From DAIRDK01 sp035403225 (GTDB taxonomy: Bacteria; Bacteroidota; Bacteroidia; Bacteroidales; FEN-979), in assembly GCA_035403225.1 (NCBI GenBank), contig DAONET010000001.1:138162-202161 (forward strand): a DNA stretch of 64,000 nt, written 5' to 3'. Shown here in pieces: positions 55,314 to 64,000 of the stretch (position 1 is its first letter; each line of letters opens with the position of its first letter). The translations under genes were made by a program, and so were the position numbers. The notes beneath the pieces were generated by a model. The model had not been told where the DNA came from and did not search any database. It worked only from the letters and a program-made list of their open reading frames with translations.

Positions 55314-56066
55314 ATGTTACTGGAAGCATGCGTTAACTCTGCCATTTCGGCTGTTGAAGCGATGAAAGGGGGCGCCGACCGTGTTGAGTTGTGCGAAAAC
55401 ATGGCCGAAGGCGGGTGTACTCCGTCAGCCGGCACTGTCAGGTACGCGGTACGTCACCTTCACATCCCTGTGTTTGTGATGATCAGGCCCCGGGGCGCTG
55501 ACTTTTTATATAATGAAGCCGAGTTTGAGATCATGAAAGAGGATGTGGTCGTAGCCAAAGAGTCGGGAGCCTCCGGTGTCGTCTTCGGGATCCTCACCGA
55601 CGACGGGAAGATCGACGCTGTCAGGATGGAAGAACTCATACGGCTTGCCCGTCCCATGGGCATCACCTGCCACCGGGCCTTTGACATGACGAGCGATCCC
55701 ATAGAAGCGCTGGACACCCTGATCCGGCTGGGAGTCGACCGGGTACTCACCTCCGGACAGACCGACAGCGCCCTGACCGGCGCTCTGCTCATCCGTGAAT
55801 TGATCCGGCATGCATCCGGACGCATCCTCATCATGCCGGGACACGGCATCAAAGAACACAACCTGGAACAGGTCATCCGCGCTACCGGCGCCTCCGAATT
55901 TCATCTTTACCTGCCGAAAAAAGTAAGAAGCTCCATGCATTATGTCAGGGAGGAGGTAAAAATGGGCAATCCCGATCTTTCCGAATACGATCATACGATC
56001 ATCGATCACCAGAAGATCAGCCGGGCAAAAGAAATCATCCGTTCATTCAATTCATCATCGTTATGA
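55314..56066 (+). CDS. cutC: CutC family protein
   Basis: 250 residues from the ATG at 55314, chosen because it begins exactly at the conserved LLEACVNSAISAVEAMKGGA. The earlier in-frame start overlaps the radical SAM gene. Blocks FVMIRPRGADFLY, VFGILTDDGKID, ITCHRAFDM and RVLTSGQTDSALTG are typical. CutC was named for copper tolerance but the link is disputed. It overlaps the beta-galactosidase gene by 4 bases (ATGA), so the two are coupled. Confidence 0.9.
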   Translation: MLLEACVNSAISAVEAMKGGADRVELCENMAEGGCTPSAGTVRYAVRHLHIPVFVMIRPRGADFLYNEAEFEIMKEDVVVAKESGASGVVFGILTDDGKIDAVRMEELIRLARPMGITCHRAFDMTSDPIEALDTLIRLGVDRVLTSGQTDSALTGALLIRELIRHASGRILIMPGHGIKEHNLEQVIRATGASEFHLYLPKKVRSSMHYVREEVKMGNPDLSEYDHTIIDHQKISRAKEIIRSFNSSSL

Positions 56067-59000
56067 AAAATTCGTTAATGCATCCATCTATCCGGTTATT
56101 CGTTCCTTCCATCGCAGCCTTCCTGTTGCTGGTCGTTTCTTTTTCAGCCACCGGACAGGATCCTGTTCAAAAAGATTGGGAAAATCCGCAGCTGACGGGC
56201 ATCAACAATGAACCTCCGCATGCCACCTTCTATCCCTTTTCCGATCTTTCCACTGCCTTGAAAAACGACCCTTCGCAGTCACCTTTCTACAAGAGTCTCA
56301 ATGGCACCTGGAAATTCTTCTGGTCGGAGAACCCCGACAGGCGCCCGACGGATTGTTTCCGTGAAGGATATGACCTGTCGGGATGGAAAGACATCCCGGT
56401 TCCGTCGACCATCGAAATGCAGGGGTACGGATATCCTGTTTACACCAACAGCGGGTATGAATTCGAACACCTGATGAAACCGTTGCCTCCTTATGTCCCT
56501 AAAGAATATAACCCTGTCGGCACCTACCGTACGGAATTTACCATCCCGGAAGGATGGCGCGATCACGAGGTTTTTCTTCATTTCGACGGCGCCAAATCCT
56601 TCACTTATGTGTATCTGAACGGGAAACGCGTAGGCATGGGGAAAGATGCCAAGACACCGGTTGAATTCAATGTGACTGAATACCTGAAGGAAGGGAAGAA
56701 CGTACTGGGTGTGGAAGTCTTCCGGTGGTGTGACGGCACCTACCTGGAATGCCAGGACATGTGGCGCATGAGCGGTATCAACAGAGATGTTTATCTTTAT
56801 GCCGCAACACCCGTCAGGATCCGCGATTTCCAGGTCGTCTCCGGTCTGTTCTCTGATTACAAGCACGGCTCGCTGAATGTGAAAGTGATCCTGCAGCATT
56901 TTGTTTATAAAGATCAGATGGAAACGACCGGCGAGGCGCACTGCACAGTAGGCATCGCGCTGTATGCTTCTCCGCAGGACGCCGTCCCTGTTTTCAGCGA
57001 GACCCAGGAAACGGTTGTCGACCGCGGGACGGAAGACACCGTCTTCTTTGAGAAATTTATTCCGGATGTAAAAAAATGGAGTGCAGAATATCCCAACCTG
57101 TATACCCTCATCATCACCCTGCAAACCGGGCAGGGACAAGCGCTTCAGACAACCAGCTGCCGGACCGGGTTCCGCACCTCGGAGATCAGGAACGGACAAT
57201 TGCTGGTGAATGGCGTTCCGGTAAGGCTGAAAGGAGTAAACCGTCATGAGCATGATCCGCTGACCGGGCACGTGATCTCACGCGAATCCATGATCAGGGA
57301 TATCCGGCTGATGAAGGAAGCGAACATCAACACGGTACGCACCTGCCATTATCCCGATGATCCGTTATGGTACGATCTCTGCGACGAGTACGGCCTTTAT
57401 GTGATCGACGAAGCAAACATCGAATCGCACGGCATGGGTTACTCGCCTGATAACACCCTCGGCAACAAGCCTGAGTGGAAAGCAGCTCACCTCAACCGTA
57501 CGCAGCGCATGGTGGAACGCGACAAGAACCACCCGTGCGTGATCATCTGGTCGCTGGGAAACGAGGCCGGCAACGGATGTAATTTCACCGCCACCTACGA
57601 CTGGATCAAGAACCGTGATAACAGCCGGCCCGTGCAGTACGAACGGGCCCTCCTCGCCTCGAATACAGATATCTATTGCCCCATGTACGATGGCATCCGG
57701 AGCCTGAAATGGTACGGATATACCCGTCAGGGCCGTCCGCTGATCATGTGTGAATATGCCCATTCCATGGGGAACAGCACCGGCAATCTGCAGGATTACT
57801 GGGACATGATCGAGAAATACCCGCAACTTCAGGGCGGATGCATCTGGGACTGGGTGGACCAGGGAATCAGCAGCGTTGACTCTGCCGGCCATCCTTTTTA
57901 CGCCTTTGGCGGGGACTTTGGACCCGCCGATGTCCCCAGCGACGGCAACTTCTGCTGCAACGGCATCGTCGCTCCCGATCGCACGCCGCATCCCGGATAC
58001 TATGAAGTGCAAAAAGTATACCAGTCGGTAAAATTCGCCGCCGTTGACCTTTCGAAATATGAGATCAATATTGAAAACAAGTACGATTTCTTCGGATTGG
58101 AAGGGACACTTTTCGACTGGGAGATAACGGCCGACGGAGTGCCCATTGCTGTGGGCCAACTGCCTGCCATGACGATCAAACCTAAAGGCAGCCAGATGGT
58201 CACGATCCCGGCACCTCGTTTCAAAGTTCAGCCGGGAGCCACCTATTCCCTGACCATCCGGTGCCGGCTCAACAACGACCTCGGGCTCTTGAAGAAAGGG
58301 CATGCCCTCGCGTATGAGCAGTTCCGCTTACCGTTGCAACTGGCCGCGACACCCGTTTCCCTGGAAAAAGTCAAAGCGCTCGACTGTCATAATAAAGATA
58401 AAAAGATCGTGATCGAGGGGAAGAATTTTTCGGTGCAGTTTGATAGTCTGACCGGAACCTTGGTTTCGTTGAGACTGGATTCCACGGAGTTCATCGTGAA
58501 CGGGTTCGTTCCCAATTTCCGGAGAGCTCCCACCGACAACGACGTCGGCAACCAGTTGTACAAACGGTGCAGGGTATGGTTTGATGCCACCGACCGTCGT
58601 GTGACCCGTCATGTGGAAGCCACCCGCCTCTCTCCGCAGGAAATCAGGGTGGCCGTGGGGCTGACTTTCCCCGACGTCAAAGGCAAGGAACAGATCATTT
58701 ATACTGTCCTGGGCACTGGCGATATCCTGGTGTCGGTAACCTTCAACCCCGCTACGGAAGATCTTCCCGAGATACCTCGTATCGGACTTAATTTTCAGGT
58801 AAATCCGCAGTTCAACAAGGTAGAATACCTTGGAAAGGGTCCGTACGAAAACTATAGCGATCGTTGCACGGCCTCTCTTTTCGGACATTATTATACGACT
58901 GTCGACAGCATGTTCACCCCATATGTCCGTCCCCAGGAAAACGGATACCGGACAGGCGTCAGGTGGTTCACGCTCACCGGCGACGGAAACACGGGGCTGA

Positions 59001-59308
59001 TGATCGCCGCCGATTCGCTCCTCTGCTTCAGCGCGCTTCCTTACACGTATCACAACATGAAAGGCTTTATCCAGGGAGGAAAGCATCCCTCGGATATGCA
59101 AAAGCAGCCTTTCGTCGATGTGAATGTCGATTACGGTCAGCAAGGCGTAGGTGGCGATGACAGTTGGGGAGCAAGGACCCATCAGGAGTACCTGCTGCCC
59201 TGTAAGTCTTATTCCTATTCATTCAGAATAAGACCCTTTATCATCGGCAAAGAAGATCCGGGGATGTTAGGTCGTCAGTCTTTCTCTGCACCGGCTGGCA
59301 AAAAGTAA
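56063..59308 (+). CDS. GH2 beta-galactosidase, exported
   Basis: 1081 residues. A signal peptide (ending FSATGQ) places it in the periplasm or at the outer membrane. The LacZ domain order is complete: an N-terminal jelly roll, Ig-like domains, the catalytic barrel at about 370-670 and the Bgal small chain to the end. The acid/base Glu501 lies in WSLGNEAGNG and the nucleophile Glu564 in IMCEYAHSMGNS. Motifs GVNRHEHDP and RAPTDNDVGN are also typical of large-chain beta-galactosidases. It overlaps cutC and precedes the NahK-like kinase by 43 bases, so galactose-containing glycans are a plausible substrate. Confidence 0.93.
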   Translation: MKNSLMHPSIRLFVPSIAAFLLLVVSFSATGQDPVQKDWENPQLTGINNEPPHATFYPFSDLSTALKNDPSQSPFYKSLNGTWKFFWSENPDRRPTDCFREGYDLSGWKDIPVPSTIEMQGYGYPVYTNSGYEFEHLMKPLPPYVPKEYNPVGTYRTEFTIPEGWRDHEVFLHFDGAKSFTYVYLNGKRVGMGKDAKTPVEFNVTEYLKEGKNVLGVEVFRWCDGTYLECQDMWRMSGINRDVYLYAATPVRIRDFQVVSGLFSDYKHGSLNVKVILQHFVYKDQMETTGEAHCTVGIALYASPQDAVPVFSETQETVVDRGTEDTVFFEKFIPDVKKWSAEYPNLYTLIITLQTGQGQALQTTSCRTGFRTSEIRNGQLLVNGVPVRLKGVNRHEHDPLTGHVISRESMIRDIRLMKEANINTVRTCHYPDDPLWYDLCDEYGLYVIDEANIESHGMGYSPDNTLGNKPEWKAAHLNRTQRMVERDKNHPCVIIWSLGNEAGNGCNFTATYDWIKNRDNSRPVQYERALLASNTDIYCPMYDGIRSLKWYGYTRQGRPLIMCEYAHSMGNSTGNLQDYWDMIEKYPQLQGGCIWDWVDQGISSVDSAGHPFYAFGGDFGPADVPSDGNFCCNGIVAPDRTPHPGYYEVQKVYQSVKFAAVDLSKYEINIENKYDFFGLEGTLFDWEITADGVPIAVGQLPAMTIKPKGSQMVTIPAPRFKVQPGATYSLTIRCRLNNDLGLLKKGHALAYEQFRLPLQLAATPVSLEKVKALDCHNKDKKIVIEGKNFSVQFDSLTGTLVSLRLDSTEFIVNGFVPNFRRAPTDNDVGNQLYKRCRVWFDATDRRVTRHVEATRLSPQEIRVAVGLTFPDVKGKEQIIYTVLGTGDILVSVTFNPATEDLPEIPRIGLNFQVNPQFNKVEYLGKGPYENYSDRCTASLFGHYYTTVDSMFTPYVRPQENGYRTGVRWFTLTGDGNTGLMIAADSLLCFSALPYTYHNMKGFIQGGKHPSDMQKQPFVDVNVDYGQQGVGGDDSWGARTHQEYLLPCKSYSYSFRIRPFIIGKEDPGMLGRQSFSAPAGKK

Positions 59309-59322
59309 CAGATTATTCTTCG

Positions 59323-59330
59323 TACCTTTG
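59323..59330 (+). promoter_or_regulatory. Candidate -7 box for the NahK-like kinase
   Basis: TACCTTTG, an exact TAnnTTTG, 21 bases before the ATG at 59352. It overlaps a TTG that could otherwise be taken as the start, so ATG at 59352 is preferred. Confidence 0.5.
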
Positions 59331-59351
59331 CCTAAACGCCATTTCTGTCAC

Positions 59352-60443
59352 ATGCTGTACCATCCCTCAGCAGTCTGCGCCCATTTCTGCACCGACGTAC
59401 CCGTTGGTGAGATACGGCCCGTTACAAGCGGCCATATCAACGACTCGTACGTGGTGATGTCGCATACTGACGGCGTCCCCTCTTTCCTGCTGCAGCGAAT
59501 TAATCATGACATCTTTAAAGATGTGGAGGGGTTGATGCAGAATATCTCAACCGTGGTGGCGCATATCAACGGGCGTATCCACTCAGCTGCAGAAGCCTGC
59601 CGCTTTGTTCCCCTGCGTCTGATCCCGGCGGATAACGGCCGGATGTATTACCGCGATCCGGAAGGAAACTTCTGGCGGATGTATAATTACATTGCAGGAA
59701 GCCGGAGTCACGACCTGGTCGAGAATGCAGCCCTGGCAAGAGAAGGAGGGAAAGCTTTCGGGACGTTCCTGCGCCTCACCTCCGATCTGGATGGATCATC
59801 GCTGAATGAGACCATTCCCCGCTTTCACCATATCGGCATGCGTCTGCAGGCTTTTCGGGAAACCGCAGGAAAAGACCCGGCAGGACGTGCGGCAGCGACC
59901 CGCGATGAGATCCGGTTCGTGGAAGAGCGTTCCACGGAGATGATGGACATTCTGCGGCTGGGCGAATCCGGAGAGATACCGCTGCGGGTGACTCACAACG
60001 ACACCAAGTTTAATAATATTCTGTTCAACGACCGCGGAGAAGCCGTCTGCATTGTCGACCTGGATACCGTGATGCCGGGATACAGCCTGTATGACTTTGG
60101 CGACGCTATCCGTACGGGAGCCAGCGCCGCTGCCGAAGACGAACCGGATCTGTCGAAGGTAGATCTCCGGTTAGACTTGTTCGCCGCCTATGCCGAAGGA
60201 TATCTTTCTGTTGCCGGTCCGCTCCTCGTTCCCGCAGAGATCCGTCGTCTGGCTTTCTCGGCACGCCTGATGACCTACATCATCGGGTTACGTTTCCTGA
60301 CCGATTATCTTGATGGAGATCATTATTTCAGGACCGGATACCCCGGGCACAATCTCGTCCGGGCCCGTTCACAGTTCCGGTTAGTCCGGAAAATGGAAGA
60401 GCATACCCATCAAATGGAACAAATCATTTCACACCTTTCTTAA
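59352..60443 (+). CDS. nahK: NahK-like N-acetylhexosamine 1-kinase (APH fold)
   Basis: 363 residues of the aminoglycoside-phosphotransferase fold. The pattern closely follows Bifidobacterium NahK: TSGHINDSYVV near the start, FWRMYNYIAGSRSHDLVENA, RVTHNDTKFNNILF with catalytic Asp217, VDLDTVMPG with metal-site Asp238, YDFGDAIRTGAS, LRFLTDYLDGDHYF and PGHNLVRARSQF. NahK phosphorylates GlcNAc and GalNAc at C1, feeding UDP-sugar salvage. Its neighbours are a beta-galactosidase and a beta-hexosaminidase, which would supply those sugars. Another aminosugar or hexose kinase is possible. Confidence 0.82.
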   Translation: MLYHPSAVCAHFCTDVPVGEIRPVTSGHINDSYVVMSHTDGVPSFLLQRINHDIFKDVEGLMQNISTVVAHINGRIHSAAEACRFVPLRLIPADNGRMYYRDPEGNFWRMYNYIAGSRSHDLVENAALAREGGKAFGTFLRLTSDLDGSSLNETIPRFHHIGMRLQAFRETAGKDPAGRAAATRDEIRFVEERSTEMMDILRLGESGEIPLRVTHNDTKFNNILFNDRGEAVCIVDLDTVMPGYSLYDFGDAIRTGASAAAEDEPDLSKVDLRLDLFAAYAEGYLSVAGPLLVPAEIRRLAFSARLMTYIIGLRFLTDYLDGDHYFRTGYPGHNLVRARSQFRLVRKMEEHTHQMEQIISHLS

Positions 60444-60448
60444 AAAAG

Positions 60449-62818
60449 ATGAAAACAAAATCGCTTCTACTCATTGCACTGGCGATCGTCGCCACCCTGA
60501 CTGCCGGCGCCAAAGAAAAAAAAGACGTCACCCCTGCCACCGGCATCGTTCCTGCTCCGGTGAAAGTCACCATGAAGAAAGGGTCGTTCCAGATCGGGGA
60601 ATCCACCCCGCTGGTGATCAACGACAGGGATACTGACCTGAAGAACTGTGCCCGGATTTTTGCCGATCAGCTGGAAGCCGCAGGAGGCCCGCGTCTGGCG
60701 GTGAGAGGCTCCACCGACAACATGCCGCTACCCGGAGCCATCATCTTCGAAAAGAAAAAAGCCAATGGTAAAATTCCGAAGGAAGGATACAAGATCGTGG
60801 TGAATAAGGATGAGGTGAGGATCACGGCCGAAGATGGGCCCGGATTGTTCTACGCCACACAGACCTTGTTCCAACTCCTGCCTCCCGACATCTGTAAATT
60901 ATCCAAACCTGCCCGTGGCCGGATCTGGGAAATTCCCTGTACCGAAATCTTCGATTACCCTCGTTATCCTTACCGGGGGATGCACCTGGATGTGTCGCGT
61001 CATTTCTTCCCGAAAGAATTTGTCAAGCGGTATATTGACCTCCTGTCGATGTACAAGATGAACACTTTCCACTGGCACCTGACGGATGAAAACGGGTGGC
61101 GTATTGAGATCAAAAAATATCCGAAACTCACCACTATCGGCGCATGGCGTGTCGATAGGGAAAATCTGCCCTGGTTGGAACGTCCCTTGCAGCAACCCGG
61201 AGAAAAAGCCACTTACGGCGGTTTCTACACGCAGGATGAAGTAAGGGAGATCGTTCAGTATGCTGCCAGCCGGTATGTCACGATCATTCCCGAAATTGAG
61301 ATGCCGGCCCATTCGGTGGAAGTGCTGGCTGCCTACCCGCAGTTCTCCTGCACCGGTGGTCCTTATACCGTCCTTCCGGGCAGTTATTGGCCGAATTCCG
61401 CCCTCCTGTGCGCAGGTAACGATTCCGTTTTCACTTTCCTGGAAGACGTGCTGACGGAAGTGATGGATCTGTTCCCTTCCCCCTATATCCATATCGGCGG
61501 TGACGAAGCCGACAAGAGTGAATGGGAGAAATGTCCGAAATGTCAGGCCCGCATTCAAAGCGAGAACCTGAAAGATGAGAAAGAACTACAGAGTTATTTC
61601 ATCAAACGGATCGAAAAATTCATCGTCTCCAAAAACAGGAAGATGATCGGATGGGATGAGATCCTCGAAGGAGGGCTGGCACCCGAAGCTACCGTGATGT
61701 CGTGGCAGGGTGTTGAAGGGGGCATCGCTGCTGCCCGCCAGGGTCACGATGCCATCATGACTCCCGCGCCATACTGTTACTTCAATCGTTACCAGGGAGA
61801 TCCGGTCATGGAACCCAAAGCCATCGGAGGTTACCTTACGCTGAAAAAAGTGTACTCTTACGAACCGACTCCGAATGAACTTACTCCTGAAGAGGCTAAG
61901 CACATCCTGGGAGCCCAGGGCAACCTCTGGGCGGAATACATCTCCACCCCTCAAATGGCTGAATTCATGGCTGTACCCCGCATGCTGGCGCTCGCGGAAG
62001 TCGATTGGTCGCCTGCCGTATCACGCGACTGGACAAGTTTCCGGTACCGGATGGAGGATCAATTCAAACGACTGGACAACCTGGGAGTCAATTACTCTCA
62101 TGGATCGTTCCAGGTTGATGTCACCAGCCATTATGATAAGAAGAAAAAGATGCTGATGATCGGGATGGAATCAGAACAACTGAATGTCCCCATCCGTTAT
62201 ACCCTCAATGGCAATGATCCCGATCAGCAGTCGCCTCTCTATACCGGTCCGGTCGGTGTCAATAAAAACTGTTATATCAAGGCAGGGCACTATCCCGACG
62301 GGGTTCTGAAAGGGACCCTTACCGAACTGCCGCTGATGTACCACAAAGCGGTGCCGGCCAAGGTGACGTATGTTCAGCCTTACAGCTACCGTTATCCTTC
62401 GTCGGGCGATAATGCCCTGATCAACGGGGTCAGGGGATCTGCCAACTTTCACGATGGAAACTGGCAGGGTTTCCTGAGCAACGACCTGGAGATCATCATC
62501 GATCTGGGAAAACGTGATACCGTGAAATCGATCTCCACCACTTTCCTGCTGAACAGCCCCTCATGGATATTCCTTCCCGAGTACGTGGAATTTGCCCTTT
62601 CATCTGACGGTAAACACTGGCATTCCATCAACGAAGAGAGAGTCAACGTGAACCAGCAACAGAAAGAGCCTGCCATTCAACCCTATTCACACCTGTTCCC
62701 GCCGACACCGGCCCGGTACATCCGCGTAATCGCGAAAAATCCCGGGACCTGTCCCGAATGGCACGATGGGAAAGGCCAGACATGTTGGATCTTTGCAGAC
62801 GAAATAGTGGTATACTGA
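60449..62818 (+). CDS. GH20 beta-N-acetylhexosaminidase with C-terminal binding domains
   Basis: 789 residues, signal peptide ending TAGA. An alpha/beta GH20 N-domain (about 30-170) leads into the barrel: YRGMHLDVSRHFFPKEFVKRY, FHWHLTDENGWRIEIK, and the catalytic pair Asp352-Glu353 in HIGGDEADKSEW. The later GAQGNLWAEYI is also typical. After residue 550 comes a CHB_HEX_C-like segment (IRYTLNGNDPDQQSPLY), then a discoidin-like domain to the end. It follows the kinase by 5 bases, so the two are cotranscribed, fitting release of HexNAc and its phosphorylation. The stop TGA lies just before an assembly gap. Confidence 0.93.
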   Translation: MKTKSLLLIALAIVATLTAGAKEKKDVTPATGIVPAPVKVTMKKGSFQIGESTPLVINDRDTDLKNCARIFADQLEAAGGPRLAVRGSTDNMPLPGAIIFEKKKANGKIPKEGYKIVVNKDEVRITAEDGPGLFYATQTLFQLLPPDICKLSKPARGRIWEIPCTEIFDYPRYPYRGMHLDVSRHFFPKEFVKRYIDLLSMYKMNTFHWHLTDENGWRIEIKKYPKLTTIGAWRVDRENLPWLERPLQQPGEKATYGGFYTQDEVREIVQYAASRYVTIIPEIEMPAHSVEVLAAYPQFSCTGGPYTVLPGSYWPNSALLCAGNDSVFTFLEDVLTEVMDLFPSPYIHIGGDEADKSEWEKCPKCQARIQSENLKDEKELQSYFIKRIEKFIVSKNRKMIGWDEILEGGLAPEATVMSWQGVEGGIAAARQGHDAIMTPAPYCYFNRYQGDPVMEPKAIGGYLTLKKVYSYEPTPNELTPEEAKHILGAQGNLWAEYISTPQMAEFMAVPRMLALAEVDWSPAVSRDWTSFRYRMEDQFKRLDNLGVNYSHGSFQVDVTSHYDKKKKMLMIGMESEQLNVPIRYTLNGNDPDQQSPLYTGPVGVNKNCYIKAGHYPDGVLKGTLTELPLMYHKAVPAKVTYVQPYSYRYPSSGDNALINGVRGSANFHDGNWQGFLSNDLEIIIDLGKRDTVKSISTTFLLNSPSWIFLPEYVEFALSSDGKHWHSINEERVNVNQQQKEPAIQPYSHLFPPTPARYIRVIAKNPGTCPEWHDGKGQTCWIFADEIVVY

Positions 62819-62990
62819 TTTCAGAATCAGACGGANNNNNNNNNNNNNNNNNNNNNNNNNNNNNNNNNNNNNNNNNNNNNNNNNNNNNNNNNNNNNNNNN
62901 NNNNNNNNNNNNNNNNNNNNNNNNNNNNNNNNNNNCATGTTGGATCTTTGCAGACGAAATAGTGGTATACTGATTTCAGAATCAGACGGA
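62781..62990. other. 55-base duplicate flanking a spurious 100-N gap
   Basis: Bases 62781-62835 and 62936-62990 are identical (55 bases each) and enclose N at 62836-62935. This is the pattern left when two contigs that overlap by a k-mer length of 55 are joined as if separated. The true sequence probably lacks 155 bases here. The second copy of the hexosaminidase tail (CWIFADEIVVY) is therefore not a gene. Confidence 0.92.
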
Positions 62991-62994
62991 TCCG

Positions 62995-63558
62995 TCAAAC
63001 CGTCATGATATCTTTTTCTTTCGTGTCGAGGATTTTATCAATCAGCGTGATATAATCATCGGTCAGTTTCTGGATCGATTCTTCCAGCTTATCAATTTCA
63101 TCCTCCGGGACACCGTCTTTCTTTAGTTTTTTAGCCGTTTCATTGGCATTTCTTCGGATAGTGCGGATAGTGATCCGGGCGTTTTCGGCTTCTGTTTTAG
63201 CCCTTTTAAAGAGATCACGGCGGCGTTCTTCGGTTAAAGGCGGTACCTGTATCCGGAGTATCTCCCCTTCATTTTTCGGGTTGAATCCCAGGTTGGCTGC
63301 CTGGATGGCTTTATCGATCAATCCCAGTATGTTCTTATCCCATGGCTGAACAATGATCTGCCGGGCATCCGGGGTGCTGATATTAGCGGTCTGTTCGATC
63401 GGGGTAATAACCCCGTAATAGTCAATCTTAACGCCTTCAAGCATTTGCGGATTCGCTTTCCCTGCTCTGATCTTCTGTAATTCTCTTTCCAGATGGACCA
63501 TCGCGTTTTGCATGCTTTCTTTCGCTTCCTCGAGGCAAAATTCAGTTTCTTCGTTCAT
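62995..63558 (-). CDS. frr: Ribosome recycling factor
   Basis: 187 residues from the ATG at 63558; an upstream start is not conserved. It splits post-termination ribosomes with EF-G. Family blocks are visible: ESMQNAMVHLERELQKIRAGKANP, LEGVKIDYYGVITPIEQTANIS, IQVPPLTEERRRDLFKRAK, and a C-terminal NANETAKKLKK. It is convergent with the hexosaminidase. After removing the false gap the two stops are about 21 bases apart. Confidence 0.95.
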   Translation of the reverse strand: MNEETEFCLEEAKESMQNAMVHLERELQKIRAGKANPQMLEGVKIDYYGVITPIEQTANISTPDARQIIVQPWDKNILGLIDKAIQAANLGFNPKNEGEILRIQVPPLTEERRRDLFKRAKTEAENARITIRTIRRNANETAKKLKKDGVPEDEIDKLEESIQKLTDDYITLIDKILDTKEKDIMTV

Positions 63559-63582
63559 ATGCTTAAAGATTTTGTGCAAATA

Positions 63583-63590
63583 CAAAAATA
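63583..63590 (-). promoter_or_regulatory. Candidate -7 box for frr
   Basis: On the minus strand TATTTTTG, an exact TAnnTTTG, 24 bases before the frr ATG. Confidence 0.4.
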
Positions 63591-63617
63591 ATAAAGTTAA
63601 TAAAACCGGAAGGTTCT

Positions 63618-63625
63618 TATTTTTG
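63618..63625 (+). promoter_or_regulatory. Candidate -7 box for the ROK kinase
   Basis: TATTTTTG, an exact TAnnTTTG, 36 bases before the ATG at 63662. It is divergent from the frr box. Confidence 0.45.
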
Positions 63626-63661
63626 TTTCCGCTTATTCCCTTCGGATACTAACTCATCGCC

Positions 63662-64000
63662 ATGAAGGACAAAGAGATCGTTGTTGGCATCGACATTGGT
63701 GGAAGTCATATCACCTGTCTGGCTGTGGATCAACTCTCCGGCCATATCATGCCTGATCTATGCATCAGGAGACAGGTTGACAGCCACTCGGAGGCCGAAA
63801 TGATCCTTGCCGTGTGGGCGGGAGCGCTGAAGGAATGTTTATCGACACTGGATCCGGGGAGTCTCTCCGGTATCTGTTTTGCAATGCCCGGCCCGTTTGA
63901 TTACCGGGAGGGGGTGGCGCTGTTCGCCGGTGTCAGGAAATACGACAGCTTGCGTAACATCAATATCCGGGATGAGATCCGGCGACGACTCTCGCTGCCT
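63662..64000 (+). CDS. ROK family sugar kinase (3' end outside window)
   Basis: 113 residues are visible and the frame is open to the window's end. The N-terminal phosphate-binding motif VGIDIGGSHITCLAVD and the adenosine-side start GICFAMPGPFDYREGVALF mark it as a ROK-family protein, without the helix-turn-helix of ROK repressors. The family holds glucokinases and N-acetylglucosamine or mannose kinases. The sugar cannot be fixed from this part, but the neighbouring hexosaminidase and NahK-like kinase suggest glycan-derived sugars. Confidence 0.85.
   Translation, partial: MKDKEIVVGIDIGGSHITCLAVDQLSGHIMPDLCIRRQVDSHSEAEMILAVWAGALKECLSTLDPGSLSGICFAMPGPFDYREGVALFAGVRKYDSLRNINIRDEIRRRLSLP

Noticed and set aside
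56279..58303. Long open frames (330 and 312 codons) opposite the beta-galactosidase gene
   Set aside because: The sense strand has all GH2 motifs, and the antisense translations are low-complexity and unlike any family.
62936..62973. A second gene start or duplicate of the hexosaminidase tail after the gap
   Set aside because: The sequence is an exact copy of the 55 bases before the gap and is best explained by unmerged contig overlap.

Overview
The window is a stretch of a Bacteroidota chromosome, probably Bacteroidales-like. This rests on a type IX secretion (T9SS) type A C-terminal domain at 1-1533, a CHU_C-type C-terminal domain at 40400-41584, a Fibrobacter-type FISUMP domain, DUF5686, DUF4252 and DUF2461 proteins, a PorV-like barrel, multi-parvulin chaperones, and repeated -7 promoter boxes of the form TAnnTTTG in place of strong Shine-Dalgarno sites. 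Two 100-N runs (21603-21702 and 62836-62935) mark it as a scaffolded draft or metagenome assembly. I saw no rRNA, tRNA, CRISPR array, prophage or intact insertion sequence.

Layout. 0-13.3 kb (+ strand): the end of a T9SS adhesin-like protein and its terminator, then lpdA, rfbC, a lytic transglycosylase, uvrA and a LOG-family protein. The rsfS-ftsH-LUD-DUF2007-cdsA-psd run follows, covering ribosome silencing, membrane proteolysis and phosphatidylethanolamine synthesis. 13.3-13.5 kb: five copies of a 13-bp palindrome fill the space between convergent genes. 13.5-25.1 kb: a DUF2461 gene, a PorV-like barrel plus a helix-hairpin-helix barrel protein, an ECF sigma / membrane anti-sigma / DUF4252 operon, a peptide transporter, a radical SAM gene cut by the first gap, and the pst phosphate ABC operon, also cut by it.

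25.2-32 kb (- strand): guaB, three SurA/PrsA-like periplasmic folding proteins and a MoxR ATPase. 32-35.2 kb: a PaaI-type thioesterase, a LEA-like lipoprotein and a GH29 alpha-L-fucosidase. 35.2-41.6 kb is the accessory part: an 848-bp AT-rich non-coding stretch with a (AG)19 tract, a small unknown secreted protein, a 1244-residue mosaic secreted protein with four tandem Ig-like repeats, and a T9SS type B protein. 41.7-54.3 kb: glyA-sixA-ppk coupled by 4-base overlaps, a DivIC-like gene, priA, pfkA, an RlmL-like methyltransferase, a DUF5686 outer-membrane protein and an AI-2E-family transporter.

54.3-64 kb is a sugar-salvage segment: radical SAM/SPASM, cutC, GH2 beta-galactosidase, a NahK-like N-acetylhexosamine 1-kinase, GH20 beta-hexosaminidase, then frr on the other strand and the start of a ROK sugar kinase. 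With the GH29 fucosidase this fits trimming of fucosylated, galactose- and HexNAc-bearing glycans and phosphorylation of the freed sugars. The gap at 62.8 kb is almost certainly spurious, because its flanks are an identical 55-base sequence.
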